A stretch of DNA of 64,000 nucleotides from Trichinella spiralis (taxonomy: Eukaryota; Nematoda; Enoplea; Trichinellida; Trichinellidae), in contig CM012954.1 of NCBI GenBank assembly GCA_000181795.3, positions 9,931,249 to 9,995,248 of the forward strand. The letters are read 5' to 3'. Shown piece after piece: positions 28,285-41,670 of this stretch; the first letter of the stretch is position 1, and each line of letters starts with the position of its first letter. A program made the translations under genes and the position numbers. The notes beneath the pieces were generated by a model. It did no database searches, had not been told where the DNA came from, and was given only the letters and a program-made list of their open reading frames with translations.

Positions 28285-30226
28285 TCAAGAAAACGATTGA
28301 ACTATTGCATTGATAGATGTAACCGTTCCAGCAATTAAGCCAGACATGCCGAACAAAATGATAAGCAAATTTTTGGTTATCAACCAACCAGGGTTTCTGT
28401 CTGGTGAATATTCAGTGAGAATATCAATTATTGGAGGAAACAAAAATGCTAATGTAGCACCAGTCAATGCTCCAACCAGAGAAATAAATAAACCTAATCT
28501 TGGTACAAGAGCGGCAAGCATGACTAAAATTAGTTTTTCTTTTCAACAAAAGAGAATGAAATAAAACCAAGCTAAATAATAAGAAGAACAATAATCGAAA
28601 CGAACAACTTACATGTTAGAAGGACAAGTGCAAATCGACAAATATATTCGGCGAATAGATATTTTTTCGACGATTTAATGCGCCTCTTGAGAATTGCCGA
28701 AATCACCTCCATTGGACTGTAAAATTGAAGTGGAAAACTCAAAGTGATCGTCAATGCAACCATCACTTTTACGGCTTTGGCCAAGCTGAACAAAAATTTG
28801 TAAAATTATTTCGTAAAACACAATAAATAACACAATTTACGGTTCATCTGGTAAATTCAAAGTAATGCTTCCTTGACAATCGTCTCCATATTTTATATAT
28901 CCATAAAAGCCAACAGCAGTTGATAGAATGGTTATGATCCAATAGCTGGTGTTGATCACTCCATTCCAGTGCAATAATCGAGCCGGTGTTTTGCACCGAT
29001 TTTCAATGGGCAATATCTAAATTTTCGATTGATTAATTTTGCATAGAAAGCAAATGTGAAATGGAATTATCACTGTTCCAGCGGATGAAAATGCAAACAT
29101 GATAGAGCCGAAAGCAAGGGGCCACCTTTCCGGAGTTTGAATTGCCGGCAGACGTTGCCAACTGGGAAACTGATCAAATACATAATAGAAAACAATCGCA
29201 AAAGCGACAACGTAGACGACGTTGGCCAGTGTGCTTGGAATTGAAAGCCATTTCAGTTGACGAATTGAGCACAGAACCATCTCTACAGGAAGTACAAATG
29301 CTATATATGCTACAATGGGCAGCGTTCCGTGTGGATCTACAGCCTAAAATGTTTCAATAACAACTCAAACGCCCAAAAAACGCAATAATAAAATATGAAT
29401 AAAAATACTTGACGAATATTTTCAGCTATGAAAATAAAATAAACAGAACAAGAGCCAAACTGCAACAAGTACAACATGCCATTGATCATTTCTCTAAAAA
29501 AAATATTCAAAAATGAAACATCATGTTCTAAGTGTGAAAATTGACCAAAATTATCTCATTTACCTGAACGTGGAGGCGTATCTTCGAAATCTTTTTGGAC
29601 CGAGATTTACGGCAAGTTCACCCATTTCACCGTAATCAACGGCTGATCTTCCAGATCTTGAAAAATACAATGATTACTCAAAAAGCTGAACACAAACAAT
29701 ACGCTTCATTTACTTTTTGCATATTTTGTGCGCACATTTTACCATTTTTCTTATACATAGCACGTTGATCAGATTAGTAAAAACGACCAAAGCACAAGCA
29801 AACTGAAATTATCATAAAAACTGGCAAAAATAATAACAATTGAAAACAACAAGTAAACACACACACCCAAAGACCAGAGTTGCGAAACGCTTCGGGAAGG
29901 GATAATATTCCAGTGCCGATGACAGCTTTGATGAGATTCATCATCGCCTGTTCGTCTCTGAATTGGAAAAAAAACAAACAAAATAAAAGACCAAAAAAAT
30001 ACCAAAGCACTTACGAAACAGCATGCGGTATGCTTCCACGGATGCTGTGCAATTTCGCGTAGAATGTATCATCTAAATCCACAGGAGACGTGATCACTTC
30101 CACATCAAATTGTTCAGGACGCCTTTTTTTCTCCTCCGGTCCATGACCGGAATCTTTTTCGATCGTCATCAGCGGTTGTGAAACCGCCTTCAACTCTACA
30201 ACATCAAAATCGAAATTAACGCCCAT
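28285..30226 (-). CDS. SLC36-type proton-coupled amino-acid transporter
   Basis: A polytopic transporter of the amino acid/auxin permease superfamily, PAT/SLC36 branch, expected to export or import small neutral amino acids with protons at lysosomal or plasma membranes. About nine exons encode a cytosolic N-terminus (30011-30226), the hallmark first helix AMMNLIKAVIGTGILSLPEA (29.9 kb), a second helix with KMVKMCAQNMQK, GMLYLLQFGSCSVYFIFIAE (29.5 kb), PVEMVLCSIRQLKWLSIPST (29.25 kb), FGSIMFAFSSAGTVIIP (29.1 kb), GYIKYGDDCQGSITLNLP (28.87 kb), FPLQFYSPMEVI (28.72 kb) and the closing helices with GALTGATLAFLFPPIID. This matches the roughly 11-span topology of the family. Stop is at 28285; ATG at 30226. 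Confidence 0.93.
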
Positions 30227-33200
30227 GCTTGTACATATTTATATATATGTATGCTTTTTCTTTTATTTCAACAACTGCATATTTTAAATGCACATTGTAT
30301 ATTTCATTGAAATAATAAGGCAAAATAACACTTTCCTAATAATACGTTTTAAGAAAAAATATGCAAACATTGCAAATGATAACCGAATAAAAAACAAATT
30401 CATCCCATTCAAAACATAATAATTTAATAATCACAGCTTTATTCTCTTTAGAAAACAGTTTTTTTTGAATTCATTATACATGTACGCTGAAAATTAACAC
30501 ATGATTTGGAAAAATAATAACACGCTGCGAAGAAACCACGATCAGCTTAAGATGAACAATTTTCATTTCCTATAAATAATAGGTTTTACATTCTGGCAAC
30601 TTCAACGCACATATGGCCTCAGATCAAAATAAGTTTTTTTCCTCAAAAGTATGCGTCGTCAGCCAAACTATCAATAAGAATAACAAATTACACTTCCTAT
30701 GCACTAATACACAACTTATAATTTTCAAAACGCCGTATCCAACCCTACTAAACTTATCACGCATAATAACAGTTATTTATTTACTTCAATTTTCTAAATA
30801 TTTTAAACTATAAATTAAAAATTTCACTCCATTTACACATTACTGATAACACAGAATTAGAGCAACTGATGATGTTTAAGAAAATGATCCTGTTAACAGA
30901 CTACTACTTGCTGTTGTCAGTTTTGAATTTGAATGAAATCACAACTAAATTTTATAGAAAAAGAAAAAGTAGAACAATTCTATAGGAAATGAGCTAACAA
31001 TAATTTTTGATTTCATCATTGCTTCAGCTGTTGTTACAATCACAACAGGAAATGCCAAGCAATGTGCTCATCAGTCAAATTCAACCATAATATATTCGAA
31101 TATTTGTCAAAGCTGTCACCAACATCATACAATATATCAAAAATTATACAATCCTATCAGTATTACATGCATAACAACAACAACAACAACAACAACAATA
31201 ACAAGAAATAAAAAATGTTCGCTTAAAAACAAAAATATTTTTTTAAAAATGAAGGAAATACGTTGAAATGTGTCACTGATATGAATTATGATAAATATGT
31301 TTTTATATAACAACGTTTACGAATTATAATTGCTTTATCGAAATTATTTTCAGTTTCATCCACTGAGCTATAATCAAGCTTAAACGTCAGATAATGTACA
31401 TGATAAAGCAGATGCAAAACATTCACGCTTGATTAGCAAATAAATAAACCAAAATTTACCATCGCATTATCTATCACTCGCACTGAATAAACATACAGTC
31501 AATGGCATAGGACATTTACAGAGAAGCATTTTGAAGCGCTTAATTTTTTTCCCATTAACTGCTATAAGTAACATTAGCTGCTTTCATGTATTAAAAAAAC
31601 ATTAAATATTCTACACATATTATAATAAATGAAACACAATAATATAATAATATATACAATGAACGGAAAAGCTAACATATAGCTTATTTAATAAATCTAT
31701 GCGCCCACAGTGAACAACAGCGTTAACACCACACTTTTTATTCAAAAGCATTTTATTGAGGCTTTAATGCAAAAGATCACTGCTTGATTTACCTGTTAGA
31801 TTCAATTTTTTCATGATTAATAAAATCAAGTTAGATACGTCAAATCAGGTATGAATATGCATCAACTGGTAAAAGTTAAAAAGTTCACCAGTTCTTATTT
31901 CTACGTGCGTACAGTATGAAAACATTCAAGCTCCAGATACATTCAAAAAAAACAAAGAATAACTAAATAAAGTAGAAAAATACGACTAATATAATATATA
32001 AATGGATTGCTGTTGATGTGATATTTTTTAATTCATAATGAAACTTGAGATTTTATTCAGATATAAAAAAAGATTTTCTTAAACTTCCAATATAGCACTG
32101 TTTGACTTGATTTGCATATTTTACAGAGAAATCAAGTAAATCACAATTAGCAGTTATCAGAATCAGTGTAAATGGAAAACAAGTTTTAAAGTCAACACAA
32201 ATAATATTTGTGATGATGATTCGACAAGAATAAAAGGCAAATTCAATTGCTCAATGACAGGAAGAAGGTCAAATATATCAAATGAAATTAAACATTCTAA
32301 AAATGATATACTTTGACAATTATTTTTTTTCAAAAATTTTTTCCCGATTAAAATCTCAGTCATGACAAAAACCAGAAATTGTTCGCTTTTCCCGTTTTGC
32401 ACGTTTTTTTGAATCTCAATTATTTTACTTATATTGAAAATTTTTTATTACTTTTGGAATGATAAACTAATTATATAATGAAAAATACTGAAGAAGATAA
32501 AGTGGAACTTACTTTCAAATTCCATGATGAAAATTAATTCAAACTGCTGCTATCTATAGATACCATATGAGAAAGAAACAAGGATAAAAAAAATAAAATA
32601 GCTCGCTTGTTGAAATAGACAGATAGATGGTGGTGACAAGCCGTGACGTTGCTTTGTTTGATGTCAATGAACGCGTCAAAGCAGGTTCTGTTTGAATAGC
32701 AAAGAAACTGCTCCCTCCTTAATTACCTCAACCAGCTTATTAGCAATGATGCAATTCTGCATCATTCTTGCCTACAACATTATCGATCTTCATGACGCAG
32801 TTTTCATTGTGATCTAATTTGGCACTGACTGATTTCGCTTTCCGTTATTTGAAAGAAATCAGCAACAATAACAACAAAATAATTACTTTAAATTTAAATA
32901 AATATTACTTTGTCAACAACACTATACGTACATTATATGATTACGATAGCAAACAGTGCGCATAAATATTCCAATTATTGCTTCTATATTCAAATTAATA
33001 ATTTCAAGTGAATTTTCTTAAATTGAAATTTCATTTATGTGATTGCCTTATTAATCTGCAAATTCTATGCTATGGAAATCGCTTCTGAAGCTCATCTACT
33101 TACGACTTTTAGCGCTGAATCAGAAACCAAGTTGCCTAAATGAAGATGACCTAGAGGATCTTTTCCAGAAAATGATGAAAGCAATGATTCTAATACACCA

Positions 33201-36200
33201 CACACCAGCTTGATCAACCGCAGCTGACGCCCCAGCCGTCCCAGTCTTTGGCACAATCAATCATCAGGCGACAACTGTGATTGACCCGCTGTATGTTCAG
33301 TGAAACGGATTCCCGGTTCTGAGAACAGTCAGTCACCCATGCAACTGCCCCAGGCACAGAATACGGTGAAGCTTCACTATATACAAGAACTTGGATAGCA
33401 TACCGCACCGTGAATTTATGAGTTTCTTATCGTTGTTTAAATATAATGGGATGAAAAGTTCATCTAGCCCTATGGTCAGCTAATACTGCCCTCAATTTTG
33501 TATCTGAATTAATAATCAATGATAGAATACTAAATGACCTCTACCAGGAAAATATTTGAAGACACAAACGAGTGCCTTGTAAAAAATTATGACAATTGGA
33601 TTTTCGAAGCAAATACAGTCCACTCAACCTGATCATCATTTCTGAAACAATTCTGAATAACCATTATCTTCTCATCATTCATTGAAAAAATTTACCTAAA
33701 TCAACAAACATTCTATTTCAATATTAATATTTAATAGATCTACACTGCATTTAGATTTACATTTACATCTACATGCATGCATGCACTTACTATTTATTAC
33801 TATTACTAATTCTAGCATATAGATGAGAAATGACAGTTTGTTTTTGAAATATTTCAATTATTTTACAACACATATATAAAAAACATGAATTAAAAAATGA
33901 GCAGTTTGAATTTTAAATGCTCTCAAAGTAGCACATTGAAGAACTGTTTGCAACAAACCATCTACGTCGTAGCAAGAGTAATTTATATGTTAATTCTGCA
34001 AACATTGAATTATATTGAAGATAGGAATATTTGTATAATTTTAAACGTTAAGAAAAATTCCTGACACTTTCAAATGTTATAAAATATAATGGCAATTTGA
34101 TTTTAACGACAAATCTGATAAAAAAAAGTAACAAAACACCTCAACTCAGCTCGCGGAATAAACAGAGTAGACTGATTAATTGCAAATTGTAGTGAAAAAT
34201 TAATATAAAATTAATTTAAAAAGTTTTTCAATTATATAAGGGTGTGAAAAAAATTTTGAAAGATAATAATCGTAAATTGTATCAAAAATTAATAGTTGAC
34301 GAGTAGAATAAAATCATCCGATAACTTACATGCTATTATGAAAATGATGAATTCTTTGTAAAGATTATAAATTTCTGTGAAACGAGTGAAATTACATTAC
34401 TCAATGCTTATATTCAACTTATGAATATCATTTACTTCGGGCATTATTTGTTTGACGAATGCAATTGATCTGATCTGGTTTTGCTTTGCAATTATCGTTA
34501 AGCTTAATTTCACACCTTCAATACTACCACCAATTATTATAAAACAACTTAAAGAACAAAATTTTTTTTGAAAAGCTTATTTTAAATTTAAAATTTTTAC
34601 ATATTCATGCAAAGTTCAATATTAGCATGGTGAACATTTTAAAGAATAGACAAAAAATAATAATAAATACCTTGACGCTTGAAGATTTAATCTTTCCGGA
34701 TCGCTTCGAAGATGCTATTCTTCAGCAGTTTTGTACGCCTTCAATTGATGATATTTCGTCGTAGGACGCAGTTGACAAACTGACAGGCATCAATTTTGCC
34801 AACTTTTAAAATGGCTTTAAAATCTGGTCACCGTACGATAATAATGACAATGCTTTGATGATTTGAAACGGAAGAAATATCACTGCACTCATGGATGTTA
34901 AATTTTGAAATAAATATTTCAAAAAAAAATAAATAAAAAGTAAAAGTTCACCCAGTTTCAACATTCAAATAATTTCAAAATGATGCAATCGAACGGAAAA
35001 AAAAATTCTGCGCAATACAATCAATAATTTGAAATTTCATCATCAATTTTGCATGTAAAAATTTGCATATTTACATAACAATTATCGTAGAGAATTCTTT
35101 ATACGATGAAGATTTGTAAATATTTTTGAACTTCTCGCAAACGTTTTTTTCTTCATCGTATAATTATGAATTAAGCTGAATTTTCTATTAAAGTCAAATA
35201 TATTAGACATAAATAATAAATGATAGTGATGGAAAGTTGCATGAAATACTGTGCTCACATTTTCTCATAAGTATCTGTGCTGCATCTCATCATTGCAATC
35301 ACCTAATCTTGAATTAAAAAACATAAAGGAAATTTTTATCACAATTGAAAATGTCAATCCAAATTATTGGAAAATAAAATCAAAATGAATTCATTTGAAT
35401 AAATTTAAATAATTATGAATATGTTTTTTTGTGAAACAATAATTACTTTTAAATAAATTCAATTCAAATTTGAACTTAGCAATTAATTTACTTATTGCAT
35501 CATTACAGTCCATGCGTGATTATTTGTCAGTTCAAAGTGTCAAATTTACAACCAGTTGCAGAAATTTACTTGTAAACAATCATAAATGGAATTTTTACGT
35601 CAAAATGAATTCACATAATTCTAACAGGATGTTCAACAGGTATTAACTCTGGGAAATTTAAAATAATTTCTATCAATAACTATAATATGGTTATTCATTA
35701 ATTGAATTATATTAACATACTAAATAAATAATCAATTAGATGACCGAAAAAAGTGAATGATAAAAAGTAATGACCAAGAAGTTCAAAGAATGAAGAATTT
35801 GTTTCATTCAGAAAAGCAAAATTTCCTATTTCTGTAATTAATTAATTGAAAATAAAATAAATGTTCACTTCCTCAAACAAATGTCATTTAGCAACTGTTG
35901 AATAATTGGCAATATTGCAAGAATTTACTTTATCAACACTGGATTATTTATTGCAAAGCAAGTACAAATGTTACATTTATAAAATTCATATACTTGGTCA
36001 GGCATTTTTTCATTTTAAACACTTACCTATAACTTCTTCTTATTACACTTAATTTCACTCCAAATCAAATAATTATACTCAGTATGATCTGCTTCGTTTA
36101 TTGTGTACTACAAGTGCTGAAAGAAGACTATAAGCTAAGTATAATAAAATGAATATGTCATTCGCTTTTGCAAATTAAACTACGACCGACAGAGATATAA

Positions 36201-36212
36201 AAAGATGCTGTT
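30227..36212. other. Gene-poor 6 kb stretch
   Basis: No gene with recognisable family content. AT-rich sequence with simple repeats, including a CAA run near 31.17-31.20 kb. An isolated GC-richer patch at 33.2-33.4 kb is the only coding-like island and is treated as a finding. The upper end holds the 3' flank of the WAP/lustrin gene. Confidence 0.5.
31173..31202. repeat. (CAA)n microsatellite
   Basis: About nine to ten CAA units in intergenic sequence. Confidence 0.9.
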
Positions 36213-37445
36213 TTACATTTCTGGAAACATGCATCTTTTACCAAGTGAAGTGTTGCAACACTTCTGACTTTCTTCACAATCACCGTCCATGCTGCAACGA
36301 TCGATTGTTGTAGCACCAATAACACTCAAATACGGTGGGCATCGACCAGATTTTACCACAGCTGCAAAAAACAAATAAATAATTTCATCAAAATACTTTG
36401 TATCAAAAAAAACAATATAAATTTAAATAATAAAATGAAATGTTATACGATGAACTGTCGTTGTTGTTGTCGGCTGCATAATACCAGTGATTTTGCAACA
36501 CCAATTATTATAGCAGTGTTCATCCCAGGCACATTTCCCATGATTGCATTTATGAATAGCTCTATTTCCGCCCGGACATAATCTGTACCAATCTGAGTTG
36601 GTGAAAATAAAAAAAAACCGATGAATACAAAATTTACCTCTTTATTTATGCGCCAACTAGATAGCACTCGTTTAAATTATACTTGCCAGCTACTTTTATT
36701 TTTAATTTTTAATTACCTGTAGTTGGTGATGAAGTTGTGTAGTAGTCGGTATTTTCACAACATTTTCCATTTTCACAAGTGTATCCTGGTGGACAAGCTC
36801 CATACTGGCACATGCTAGAAGGTAGTCGTCCATCTCTGCAAGCTGTATGTATTTCTGAAGAGAAATTTGTACATTATTTTAAAATTTGTTAATTCAAAGA
36901 CACATTTTATATTACGTGACTGGGATGGTGATGCCGCATATTCGTTGTTCCAGCAGCACTTGCCATTTTCACATTTATAATTAGGAGGGCATATACCAGG
37001 ATCACAGGACTGCGATGAAATCGAGCCATCTTGACATCTGCTTCGGCTGTAATAGTTTGGTTGGTTACCTAAAATTAAAAAAAGTAATAAGAAAGATAAT
37101 TTTATTAAAAAAAACAACCAAAGATTTGAAAAAAAAGCTGTAGCATAATTATAGCATATGCAAACAACACTGACTTTTTTGCTTTCTGAGGCACATCTTT
37201 CCGGACAGCGTTTCACAGCAAATCATATCACCGCTGCAGTCCCTATTATCATAACAGGGGGTTGCCATTTCTTCTCTCGAAATAAAATTTTTTGCCGGAC
37301 AATCATTGTTAGTAAATGCTAAAAAATTATAATAATAAAATTATAGATAAATAATTTGTAAATTAATATTACATCGCATGGATTGAGTTTGCGAAATTAC
37401 GTTGACACTAAGAGTGAACAGAAAAAGAAACGTGCAGGCTGACAT
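36213..37445 (-). CDS. Secreted WAP / lustrin-type Cys-rich protein
   Basis: Six exons form one frame with a signal peptide MSACTFLFLFTLSVNVISQ (ATG at 37445). In order: a WAP-like four-disulfide domain (37.20-37.31 kb; CPAKNF...CYDNRDCSGDMICC), a lustrin-type cysteine module (36.92-37.07 kb; CDPGICPPNYKCENGKCC), a second copy of that module (36.72-36.85 kb; CQYGACPPGYTCENGKCC), a further Cys module (36.45-36.6 kb; CNHGKCAWDEHCYNNWCC) ending in a Thr run, and a final WAP-like domain (CSMDGDCEESQKCC). Such mixtures of short disulfide modules, each on its own exon, are common in nematode secreted matrix or protease-inhibitor proteins. The WAP units suggest serine-protease inhibition, but reactive loops cannot be judged. 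No anchor is seen. Confidence 0.85.
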
Positions 37446-39844
37446 TTTTGAAATCAAATGAACGCAAAATAACTGCTCATAACAACCCATACACTTATAT
37501 ATGTATATATGTATGTATGTATGCAAACAAATTTTCTAAATTTGAAATACATGATTGGTTACTTTAAAAACAAAGAAAAGAAAAATGGTTCAATCATGTA
37601 GAATAGCATATAATAAAAGTAAAAAATTTCAGTTGTCAAATTTGAATAGAATTCATTCATAAAAATTTGCGCATTCATGCAACAACAATCGCGGAGAAAA
37701 ACAACTTTCCACTTTCAGCGATATGCTTTTTGAAAATTAATGTGTACCTCAAATTTATAAATCGAACCACAAAATTAGCCATCAATTAATTGCGAAGCTT
37801 ATATAAATAAATATCTTCAAAAACAAGCTGCGCTCTTTTAGCAAAAGATGAATGTTTTTCTGAAAATTCCAATTTATCACTTAATTCAGCAAAACAAAAA
37901 AAAAGATTCAAAATAACAACATAATAAATCAACCGAATATCAATAGTTTATCATTCGTACGGCTTACTGTATTTCACGAATTAATTTTACACTTACGTTA
38001 AGATTGAAATTGAATGGATTAAAAAATCGAAATAAAATAAATAAAACACTTCAAATAAAATTTTGCTAATTGATTTATTAAATATTAACATCTTTTTTTA
38101 TTCGTACTTTTATCCCAATGTTGGAAATTATACTTCTGAAAAAATGGGCGTAAAAATTTCCAATTCACTCAGACTAAGACGTTTACATGATAAAGTTTCA
38201 TAAATTTTACAACAACTAAAATAATATAATTAAAAATTATTTGCTGTTTGTTTCGGTTCAATAAAAACAATGTGCGCAATATCAAAATCGCTTTTCGGAC
38301 GTTTCAAAGCGGTCCATGTAAAAAGGACTTGTTTACATTTTACTAATAATAGAAGAGCAATTGATCACTTCGTTATAAATTTTTCGACTTCAATACTTTT
38401 CTATTTTAAAAAATCTTCCCTTCTCCTATCAGATTTTTACCAACAACTGCTAATTTATCACGTAGAAAATTAGAAATGTTCTAAAATGTTAATATAACTG
38501 TTTTGGAATTAAATTTTTCATTGATACGCTATTCAAATGTTTCGTAAGTGCAATTTTAATTTTAATTTAAATAAATAGATAACGAATTTGAATATTTATT
38601 CAACGTCATTAATTTATTAATAATTTTTAAAAAATGTATTATTTTCATCTACATTTACACTAAAAAAAGAGTTGAATTTAAGCAACAGTTATATTCAATT
38701 TCTAAAAATTTATAAAAAAATTATTTGAATTCGGAGACATTTAATTTCGTAATATATGATAAAGAAAAAGAAAAACATCAAATCGCTAACAAAAATATTA
38801 AACAATTTTTTGAAAAAATGTAAAAAATTTTAATAAATTATATTCGAAAATTTCAAAATACATACCAGGTCAACGTGGAGAATCAGTTCATTGTTTTTCT
38901 CATGGAACAACATCTATGAGTCCACTTGTTAGGCTGGCTCATAAGTGACCAATAAACGGCTAAATAATGTCGATGTTGCGTTGTTGGATGATGACCTGAT
39001 TCTCGTCCACCTCAAAACAGAAGACCAGAGCTTTCTGTTCTGATGCAGCAGTGGAGCGAAACCCACTACATCTATGATCTTGAACTCTGACCTGATTTTT
39101 GTCAGCATTATGTGTAATTCAAGCAAATGGATATAAAATAAAATCAATGAAAAAAAAGATAATTTGAATTTTGTATTCAAATCACAAAACTGAAAAGTAT
39201 TAAAAATATATTATTCTTATTTCAAATCGTTTCAAAATAAAAAAGAAAACAAAACAAATTGAACTGCCCTACAAAACTGATGTCAACAGTAACCTGTCAA
39301 AAGGAATTAAAAAAATTAAGCAGAACTAAAAAGTTCAGTTTAATATAATTTCAACTATTTAGCATTATTTGTACGTAACAACAACAACAATAACAACAAC
39401 AACAACAACAACAACATTTTACTAGTTGTTCAGTTATCGAAAATATGAAAATTTAATTAATGATTTTAAAAATAATTATTGAAAAAATTCAATTAAAATA
39501 TAAACTTGTGCATCATAAAGAACTATCATTATGGTAAAATTGAATTTAAAGATAGTTTTAATGTCCTTTCTGCAAAGAATAAAAATTAGATCAAATCTAC
39601 GGTACAGATATTGACAAGTAGGTAAATTTGTGACCGTTACCTTGCTTAGCGGATTAGTCAACAACAGTGGTCGTCGTGTTGTGCTGTTTTATCGTTATTA
39701 TCCATCGTTGATGCTTTCCACATTTGTCATTATCTGTTAATCGAGCGTCTTTTTTTGCTTTTCAAGAATATTTTACCTTTCAACAACTGAACTGTTCATC
39801 AAAAACAGACGCATATACTAAATTTTACCTTTTCCACAAGCATT
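37446..39844. other. Intergenic, divergent genes
   Basis: About 2.4 kb between divergently transcribed genes. It holds an isolated GC-richer, coding-like patch (38.88-39.12 kb, see findings) and a CAA repeat at 39.38 kb. No intact gene was recognised. Confidence 0.5.
39377..39415. repeat. (CAA)n microsatellite
   Basis: About twelve CAA/TAA units upstream of the winged-helix gene. Confidence 0.9.
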
Positions 39845-41129
39845 ATGCAATCGACTATGCCGCCCGCTGCTCTATTTACTTATTCGGCATTGTCGCCGGT
39901 AAAAGAGCTTGAAAGTCAAACCCAAAGCCTTTCAGTGTGTGACAGCCAGCAAAATGGCGAAATGGAAAAGAATACACAACGATGTGGCAGGAAGAATATT
40001 GTGAACGGTTTCGGTTTGATAACGGCTCTCAGCAATAAGACGGGCTTGATGCTACGCTTGCCAACAATTGCGAACGAAAAACCAAAAGCAACTTTTGTTG
40101 GTTTCAAACTGTCAGTATTTACTGATCGAAAATTGCGTGATTTGAAACGTGCATTTCACACTGGTCAAATTGTGCAATTCAAGGTATAAATATTATTGCA
40201 TGTTCATATTTTGAAATTTGTAAAAAAAATAACAAAGACTGTTTTGTAGGCGTACGCAATAACGAGACAGCCGAATGAGAAGTTCATTCCGTGTGTATAT
40301 TTAGCGTCACAGGTTACGCCCATGAGAAGTGAATCGAGAAAAAAACTTCCGGATAATTTCATTAGAGTTGCAGAAGAGATTTGGTTGACGTTCAAAATGA
40401 AAGCGGTAAATCACATCTTCAGTCAGTACATTTTTGAATTGCCCGAATTGGGTGGAATGGAAATGCTCGCGTTGGAATATTTGTTGCAAATTTTCGGCAA
40501 ATACAATTCCAAAGAAATTACACTGAAAATTATCCACCTCAACATGTGCAATTGTCAAGAGGATCGAATTTACAAGTACTGGGGTACAAATTCCGTTGTT
40601 CGACACAAATTCCTCCAAGACCGATGCCATATTTTTTGCATAGGTAAGCTGAAACGTGAAACTGGTAAATTCCAACTATTTTATAATTAATCATTTGTTT
40701 TTTTTTCTAGGAGATCACAAAATCGGTTTGGTATCGTACGGTGAATATGAAGCTTGTACGACCGTTTATCAAGAACTACGTCAACATGGTGGTTGTATGG
40801 TAATATCGGATTTGTTTGAAAAATATCAACATGAATGGAAGAATCTTTCAACTGGTACGACAACTTTGCTCGGCACTTCATGTGAACAATTCACTAAGTT
40901 TTTGTCAAACCGTCCCACATTATTCAACGTATTTCCCAGCAAACGAGATGTAAGCTTGCAAGCGCATTTGGGATTTTGTAATTTCAAATCATTTCTTGAA
41001 AATAACTTTCACGGAAATCTCGATGGATCACCTATTTATATGCAAGTATTTCCCCAAGTGGAATCGACGGAAACAGATGAACAGGAAACGCTCAGCACTG
41101 ACCACACAAAAACTGAAATATCACACTAA
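39845..41129 (+). CDS. OB-like plus tandem LOTUS-like winged-helix protein
   Basis: Three exons (39845-40183, 40250-40643, 40711-41129) give 383 residues with matching phases. Residues about 48-135 form a beta-rich segment (GFGLITALSNKTGLMLRLP ... LKRAFHTGQIVQFKAYAI) with the look of an OB or cold-shock-like fold. The rest contains two units that each end in the same wing-like pattern, FLQDRCHIFCIGDHKIGLVS and FLSNRPTLFNVFPSKRDVSL. The second unit reads CTTVYQELRQHGGCMVISDL ... and resembles the winged-helix domain at the N-terminus of Egalitarian and the LOTUS/OST-HTH group, which act in germline RNA regulation. No nuclease motif is present. The acidic tail (ESTETDEQETLSTD) is likely disordered. 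An RNA-related role is inference only. Confidence 0.7.
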
Positions 41130-41575
41130 ACTACAACCTTATTCGGTATGTCTTAGTGTTCTAAGAGAGAATTACGCGGAAAAAAGTAAGTAAATAATTA
41201 TTCCTTTCAAAAAGCATCAATTGATGATGATTCAATATTTTTCAGAAATGTTGCCGTCCTTCCATTACAGGTATTTTCTTGATGCAGCAGTAAATGTAAC
41301 AATCCCAATACTACTACTACTGAATGTACATATAACCTGACGAAATGGAAAATTATGAATGAAAATTTTCAAATCCGCACAAAAAGAACAACACCCACAT
41401 GAAGCTTATACATATTTTTTTAGAAAAATATAAATCCTCTATTGTTGTATAATAAACATTTTTAGTCTGCATTTGCATCTTTTTTTTGATGAAATTGAAA
41501 GAATGCGTGATAATTTGAAAGTTCTGCAAAAATCAGCAATTTTAGTTCGAAAATGCATCCTATCCTTCTTAACAG

Positions 41576-41625
<50 letters not shown>

Positions 41626-41670
41626 TATGCACAGTAAACATTAATTTCAACTTTCAAATAATTAAAACAT
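41130..41670. other. Convergent intergenic region with (AT)n
   Basis: About 540 bp between the winged-helix gene and NitFhit, which point towards each other. It contains an (AT)n run at 41579-41622. Confidence 0.6.
41579..41622. repeat. (AT)n microsatellite
   Basis: About 22 AT units just downstream of the NitFhit stop codon. Confidence 0.95.

Noticed and set aside
40307-40675. Minus-strand frame of 122 codons
   Set aside because: It is antisense to exon 2 of the winged-helix gene, whose plus-strand frame continues across both introns in phase.
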